A DNA stretch of 64,000 nucleotides from Tsukamurella pulmonis. Lineage in GTDB: Bacteria; Actinomycetota; Actinomycetes; Mycobacteriales; Mycobacteriaceae. The stretch's first letter is position 1, and each line of letters begins with the position of its first letter. Shown here piece after piece: positions 61,498 through 64,000 of this stretch. The notes beneath the pieces were generated by a model. The model had not been told where the DNA came from. It saw only the letters and a list, made by a program, of their open reading frames with translations, and ran no database searches. Made by a program: the position numbers and the translations under genes. The DNA lies in assembly GCF_900103175.1 (NCBI RefSeq), contig NZ_FNLF01000002.1, forward strand, positions 3,486,136-3,550,135, given 5' to 3'.

Positions 61498-61518
61498 GTC
61501 CACGGGGTGCGGGCCGGC

Positions 61519-61944
61519 TCAGAGGCCGGCCGGGCCCGCGTACAGGTACTCGCCCGGACGCTGCGGATCCGGCGCGACGAGGACGACGTCGCCCTGGCGC
61601 GGGATCTGCACCTTCGAGACGAGGGTGCGGATCGCCGCCCGCTGCCCGCCGGGCAGGTCCACGGTGATCTGCACGACCGGATCGAAGTTCACCAGCTGGC
61701 CCGTATCGGCGACGCCGATCACCGCGGCGCGGACGAGCTCCGCGCCGCCCGCGCCTCCGGCCGCCGCACCCGCCTGGGCCTGGCGGGTCGCGTCCATCGC
61801 CGCGCCGAGACGGGCGGCGTTGTCTGCGCCCATGAATCCCTTCATCAGGCGACCGCCGAGGCCCTTACCCGCGGCGATGTCCTCCGCCTGGCGCATCGCG
61901 CGCTCGGTCGGATCGCCGGACTTCTTCGAACCGAACAGTCCCAT
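61519..61944 (-). CDS. Conserved small protein, unknown
   Basis: A 141-residue soluble protein beginning MGLFGSKKSGDPTERAMRQAE, a helical Ala/Gly-rich first half, and a beta-rich second half (VVQITVDLPGGQRAAIRTLVSKVQIPRQGDVVLVAPD). The second half may be an OB-like or SHOCT-adjacent domain, but I cannot assign it. ATG 61944 is preceded by GAAAGG. It may form an operon with the DUF4190 gene 57 bp upstream. Confidence 0.72.
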   Translation of the reverse strand: MGLFGSKKSGDPTERAMRQAEDIAAGKGLGGRLMKGFMGADNAARLGAAMDATRQAQAGAAAGGAGGAELVRAAVIGVADTGQLVNFDPVVQITVDLPGGQRAAIRTLVSKVQIPRQGDVVLVAPDPQRPGEYLYAGPAGL

Positions 61945-62001
61945 GTCATACCTTTCGTCGAGGTCGAATGATTCGGGGCGCCGCGGACGGTGCCGGGGCC
62001 G

Positions 62002-62361
62002 TCAGCGCAGCAGCGCGACGGCGGAGTACGGATCGCTCGCGGCCGCGCTGACGCCGACGATCACTGCGAAGATCAGGTAGAGCACGGCGAAGGCCGTGAG
62101 CACGCCGCCGAGGACGACGCCGACGACCGCGACGGTGTTCTTGTACCCCCGGCGCTTCGACTTGTTCAGCGCCACGATCGAGACGATCAGCCCCGGCAGG
62201 GCGCAGAAGAACGACAGCACCACCCCGGTGATCGCGAGCGTGTTGTCCGGATCGTTGACGCGCTCACCGGCGGGCATCGGCGGGCCGTATCCCTGCGGCG
62301 TGGTGCCGCCGTACGGGAACCGTTCCTGCCCGGGCGGGCGATGGTCGCTCGGCATCGACAT
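62002..62361 (-). CDS. DUF4190-type two-helix membrane protein
   Basis: A 119-residue protein with a Pro/Gly-rich cytoplasmic head and two membrane helices (NTLAITGVVLSFFCALPGLI; NTVAVVGVVLGGVLTAFAVLY) separated by a basic loop NKSKRRGYK, the arrangement of DUF4190 proteins. Function unknown. ATG 62361 is preceded by AGGAG at good spacing. A TAATGT promoter element with a dyad in its spacer lies about 85 bp upstream. Confidence 0.78.
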   Translation of the reverse strand: MSMPSDHRPPGQERFPYGGTTPQGYGPPMPAGERVNDPDNTLAITGVVLSFFCALPGLIVSIVALNKSKRRGYKNTVAVVGVVLGGVLTAFAVLYLIFAVIVGVSAAASDPYSAVALLR

Positions 62362-62444
62362 ATCTGCACTCCTGGTTGTGAATGACGCCGGCGCACTCGG
62401 TCACCGGACAGGGATGCGCCCGGGACGGCCCGACGGTCACCCTC

Positions 62445-62467
62445 ACATTATCGCAACTGGAAGTTGC
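62445..62467 (-). promoter_or_regulatory. -10 element with adjacent operator-like palindrome
   Basis: On the minus strand the perfect dyad GCAACT-TCC-AGTTGC (62467-62453) lies two bases upstream of a TAATGT -10 box (62450-62445). The dyad occupies the promoter spacer, the layout used by MerR-type and some repressor operators. Confidence 0.5.
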
Positions 62468-62552
62468 ATTACGAACGCGGGTGACGCACTGCGGACGACC
62501 CACGACGACATGCCCCGGCGACGTGCGGCGGCGGCGCGGCCCGGCGCGCCGC

Positions 62553-62558
62553 TAGGCT
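62553..62558 (+). promoter_or_regulatory. TANNNT -10 box for the Rv3212-like gene
   Basis: TAGGCT lies seven bases before GTG 62566, consistent with leaderless transcription. Confidence 0.5.
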
Positions 62559-62565
62559 CGGGCGC

Positions 62566-63810
62566 GTGGTGAAACCCGAACGCAGGACCCGCGTCGATCT
62601 GGCGGTCGCGGCCGCGATCCTGGTCGCGGTGGTCGTCGCGGGCGTCGTGGCCTGGCAGACGGGCTCGGCGAGCAAGGCCGTCAGCGAGACGGTTCCCGCA
62701 CCGTCGACGGTGCCCGGGAACCTCGTCGAGCTCCCGGCGGCGCTGCGGGAGGCCTGGACCGAGCGCGCGGACCAGCCCGTCCTGACCCTGCCGAGCACCG
62801 GCGCGCTGGTGCTCAGCCGCGGCGGCGAGGTCACCGGCCACGATCCCGCCACCGGCCGTCGCACGTGGCGCTACCAGCGCGAGAGCGATCTCTGCGGCCT
62901 CAGCGACAACGCGGGACTGGTCCTCGCGTTCTACCGCGACGTCCGCGGCTGCGGCGAGGTCATGGCGCTCGATCCCACGACGGGCCAGCGCCGCGCGAGC
63001 CGCACCAGCCGGGAGGACCGCGACATCACCGTCACCGGCGACGGCAATTACGCCGTCGTGCAGGGCCCGACCCGCGTCGACGTCTTCCGCTCCGACCTGG
63101 TGCGCACCGTCGAGTACGGCAAGCCCGACGTGCCGGTGAACCCCGGCGTCCAGCCCCGCTCCGGGTGCACCATCGGCTCGGCGCTCCCCGCGGGCGCGTC
63201 GATCGCCGTGCTCGAGGCGTGCCCCACCGAGCCCTCCCCCCGACTGACGCTGATCGGCGCGTCGCCGAAGGAGGCGACCGAGCCGCAGGAGACCTCGTCG
63301 GTGGTCTCGCCCGACCTGGGCGCCGCCGCCCCCGAGGGCACGGACCGCGCGCGACTGATCACCGCCACCTCCGGCGGCGCGGTGGTCTACGTCCCGGCCC
63401 AGGACGGCCGCCCCGCCCGGGTGACCACCGTCGACCCGCAGGGCCGCACGCTGCGCTCGGTGGACGTGCCCGCCCCGCCCGCCGGCGCCCCGCGCGAGGT
63501 GCCCGTGGTGACGGAGGCCGGCCTCGCCTCGTTCTTCACCGGGACCGCGACCGTGGTGGTGGACGCCGCCTCGCTCACCGCGCAGATGGTGATCCCCGGA
63601 ACCCTCGGGCCCGGCGCCGTAGTCGGCGGCCAGCTCGTGGTGCCCGGCCCCACCTCACTGACCGCCTACGACCTGCGCACGCGGGCGCTGGCCCGCTCCA
63701 CGCCGATCGCCAAGCCCGGCTACACGGGCGGGCCGGTGCTGCTCGCGGAGGTCGACGAGACCCTGCTCGCGCAGTGGGGGTCGACGGTCCAGGCCTACCG
63801 CGCGGCCTAG
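62566..63810 (+). CDS. Membrane-anchored beta-propeller-like protein (Rv3212-like)
   Basis: A 414-residue protein with a short basic N-terminus, one membrane segment (about 12-30) and a large extracytoplasmic domain. Repeats such as VLSRGGEVTGHDPATGRRTWRYQ and VMALDPTTGQRR resemble PQQ/beta-propeller blades. Four cysteines (LCGLSDN, RGCGEV, RSGCTIG, LEACPTE) could form disulfides. Position next to parA matches Rv3212. A role in the envelope is inferred. GTG 62566 or the adjacent GTG 62569. Confidence 0.83.
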   Translation: MVKPERRTRVDLAVAAAILVAVVVAGVVAWQTGSASKAVSETVPAPSTVPGNLVELPAALREAWTERADQPVLTLPSTGALVLSRGGEVTGHDPATGRRTWRYQRESDLCGLSDNAGLVLAFYRDVRGCGEVMALDPTTGQRRASRTSREDRDITVTGDGNYAVVQGPTRVDVFRSDLVRTVEYGKPDVPVNPGVQPRSGCTIGSALPAGASIAVLEACPTEPSPRLTLIGASPKEATEPQETSSVVSPDLGAAAPEGTDRARLITATSGGAVVYVPAQDGRPARVTTVDPQGRTLRSVDVPAPPAGAPREVPVVTEAGLASFFTGTATVVVDAASLTAQMVIPGTLGPGAVVGGQLVVPGPTSLTAYDLRTRALARSTPIAKPGYTGGPVLLAEVDETLLAQWGSTVQAYRAA

Positions 63811-63818
63811 CCCGACCG

Positions 63819-64000
63819 CTACTCCGACGCCCAGGTGACCAGCGGCGCACCGTCGGAGACGTGCCCCTTGATGCTCTGCGCGAGTTCGCGATAGGCGCTG
63901 GCGCCCTTGTTCTTCCGCCCGGCGAGCACGGTGCGCCCGGCGGCGTTCGCCTCGGCGAAGCGCACGGTGCGCGGGATCGGCGGGGAGAGCACCGCGAGGT
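63819..64000 (-). CDS. ParA/Soj-family ATPase, C-terminal end
   Basis: The minus-strand frame ending at TAG (63819-63821) encodes the last 60 residues of a ParA-like protein: LAVLSPPIPRTVRFAEANAA, AGRKNKGASAYRELAQSIK. The IPRTVRFAEA segment is typical of the C-terminal region of chromosome- or cargo-positioning ParA ATPases. It corresponds to Rv3213c. The Walker motifs are beyond the window. Confidence 0.85.
   Translation of the reverse strand, partial: LAVLSPPIPRTVRFAEANAAGRTVLAGRKNKGASAYRELAQSIKGHVSDGAPLVTWASE

Overview
The window is a very GC-rich, densely coded chromosome segment of a mycolic-acid actinobacterium (order Mycobacteriales). Gene order matches several blocks of the Mycobacterium tuberculosis chromosome: prfB-Rv3104c-Rv3103c-ftsE-ftsX; hisN-fadE24-fadE23; and Rv3193c to Rv3213c (UPF0182, S16 protease, DUF2342, Rv3196, Rv3197, whiB7, uvrD2, mycoredoxin, nudC, ion channel, adnBA, lipV, ATL, Rv3205c, moeZ, Rv3207c, TetR, rhlE, DUF3107, Rv3212, parA). 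F420-type enzymes (LLM, Ddn-like), WhiB7, AdnAB, a mycoredoxin and a MMPL transporter fit the same order. Among its genera Tsukamurella, Gordonia or a relative seems most likely, but this is inferred from gene content and not from a marker gene. No phage, insertion sequence, CRISPR array or rRNA was seen.

Layout. 1-4.2 kb: translation-termination and cell-division operon on the minus strand (small membrane protein, prfB, mscS, Pro-rich membrane protein, ftsE, ftsX), with overlapping stops and starts. 4.3-7.9 kb: hisN and a paired acyl-CoA dehydrogenase module. 8.0-13.7 kb: a NarL-type sensor kinase and regulator followed by a 1199-residue MMPL transporter whose C-terminus is a degenerate tRNA-guanine transglycosylase-like domain; a shared palindromic motif lies before the kinase and before the transporter. 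13.7-14.6 kb: long leader with a CRP-like site, then a short resuscitation-promoting factor. 14.7-19.4 kb: accessory genes and initiator tRNA-fMet. 19.5-27.9 kb: UPF0182 to the AarF-like kinase. 27.9-31.3 kb: a CoA-transferase plus acyl-CoA dehydrogenase pair with CRP-like sites, apparently inserted in the conserved block. 31.4-32.3 kb: whiB7 with its AT-rich autoregulatory promoter and a 67-codon upstream ORF, divergent from a siderophore-interacting protein with an iron-box-like site. 33-47 kb: DNA repair and redox genes (uvrD2, mrx1, nudC, mercaptopyruvate sulfurtransferase, K+ channel, adnB, adnA). 47-64 kb: lipV to parA, with sulfur transfer (moeZ), tetrapyrrole metallation, RNA helicase and several unknowns.

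Themes. Several genes look leaderless: a TANNNT box sits 6-7 nt before the start codon of at least nine genes. Many gene ends carry long perfect hairpins, few with a U-tract. Functional clusters are antibiotic stress (AarF-like protein and WhiB7), double-strand-break processing (AdnAB, UvrD2), fatty- and organic-acid oxidation (FadE pairs, CoA transferase, FadD) and envelope maintenance (FtsEX, Rpf, MMPL). All family assignments come from reading the translated proteins; no database search was run.
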